Source: Acidobacteriota bacterium (lineage in GTDB: Bacteria > Acidobacteriota > UBA6911 > RPQK01 > JADFOI01). From it: a stretch of 6,074 bases of DNA. The DNA lies in NCBI GenBank assembly GCA_029942065.1, contig JAPYTY010000134.1, positions 1 to 6,074 on the forward strand, read 5' to 3'. The position numbers and the translations under genes are program-made. Shown here one piece after another: positions 6,015-6,074 of this stretch; the first letter of the stretch is position 1; each line of letters opens with the position of its first letter. The notes under the pieces were generated by a model. That model searched no databases, was not told the origin of the DNA, and saw only the letters and a list, made by a program, of their open reading frames with translations.

Positions 6015-6037
6015 GGGGTCCAGAACCCCGAAGGGGT
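6015..6037. repeat. Two overlapping, mutually exclusive small hairpins
   Basis: ACCCC (6025-6029) can pair with GGGGT at 6015-6019 (loop of 5) or with GGGGT at 6033-6037 (loop GAA). Both stems are 5 bp, and only one can form at a time. Confidence 0.55.
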
Positions 6038-6047
6038 GATGTGAAAT

Positions 6048-6071
6048 ATCCTGGGGCGTGAGCCCCAGGAT
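6048..6071. repeat. 10-bp hairpin with GTGA loop at window end
   Basis: ATCCTGGGGC (6048-6057) and GCCCCAGGAT (6062-6071) pair perfectly around GTGA. As + strand RNA this is a C-G closed GNRA tetraloop (GUGA), an especially stable form. The element may continue beyond the window. Confidence 0.75.
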
Positions 6072-6074
6072 TGA

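Overview
The window looks like a piece of chromosome from an uncultured, moderately GC-rich, Gram-negative-type bacterium. A DUF1800/DUF1501 pair with a Tat signal, a stand-alone VKOR-like membrane protein and a secreted M28-type peptidase homologue are a mix I associate with Acidobacteriota, Planctomycetota or Verrucomicrobiota. The sequence alone does not settle the phylum. No phage, plasmid, transposase, tRNA, rRNA or CRISPR signal was seen.

All five supported genes lie on the + strand. From the left they are: (1) the C-terminal end of a DUF1800 protein, cut by the window edge; (2) a complete Tat-exported DUF1501 protein 12 bases downstream, surely in the same operon; (3) a small four-helix VKOR-family thiol oxidoreductase; (4) an endonuclease/exonuclease/phosphatase (EEP) fold metallohydrolase with no export signal; and (5) a 691-residue secreted M28/DUF4910-like protein with a PA-like insert and a C-terminal winged-helix-like tail. 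Four of the five act in, or face, the envelope or periplasm. Genes 3 to 5 do not form an obvious pathway with the first two, and the spacers between them are long enough for independent transcription.

The spacers are the unusual part. The gap after DUF1501 is built of 7-base tandem repeats of several unit types. The same 7-base unit (consensus GTTYCAS) reappears after the last gene, about 4.2 kb away. The 303-base gap before the M28 gene holds a 13-base perfect inverted repeat, an 8-base tandem repeat and a small hairpin. The last 216 bases hold a chain of short, nearly perfect hairpins with 3 to 5 base loops, ending in a 10-bp stem with a GNRA-type loop. These look like families of dispersed intergenic repeats and are the best candidate for something undescribed.

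Among the proteins, the main oddity is that the M28-like enzyme has Gln where the last metal-binding His is expected and lacks the classic Glu-Glu pair, so its peptidase activity is in doubt.
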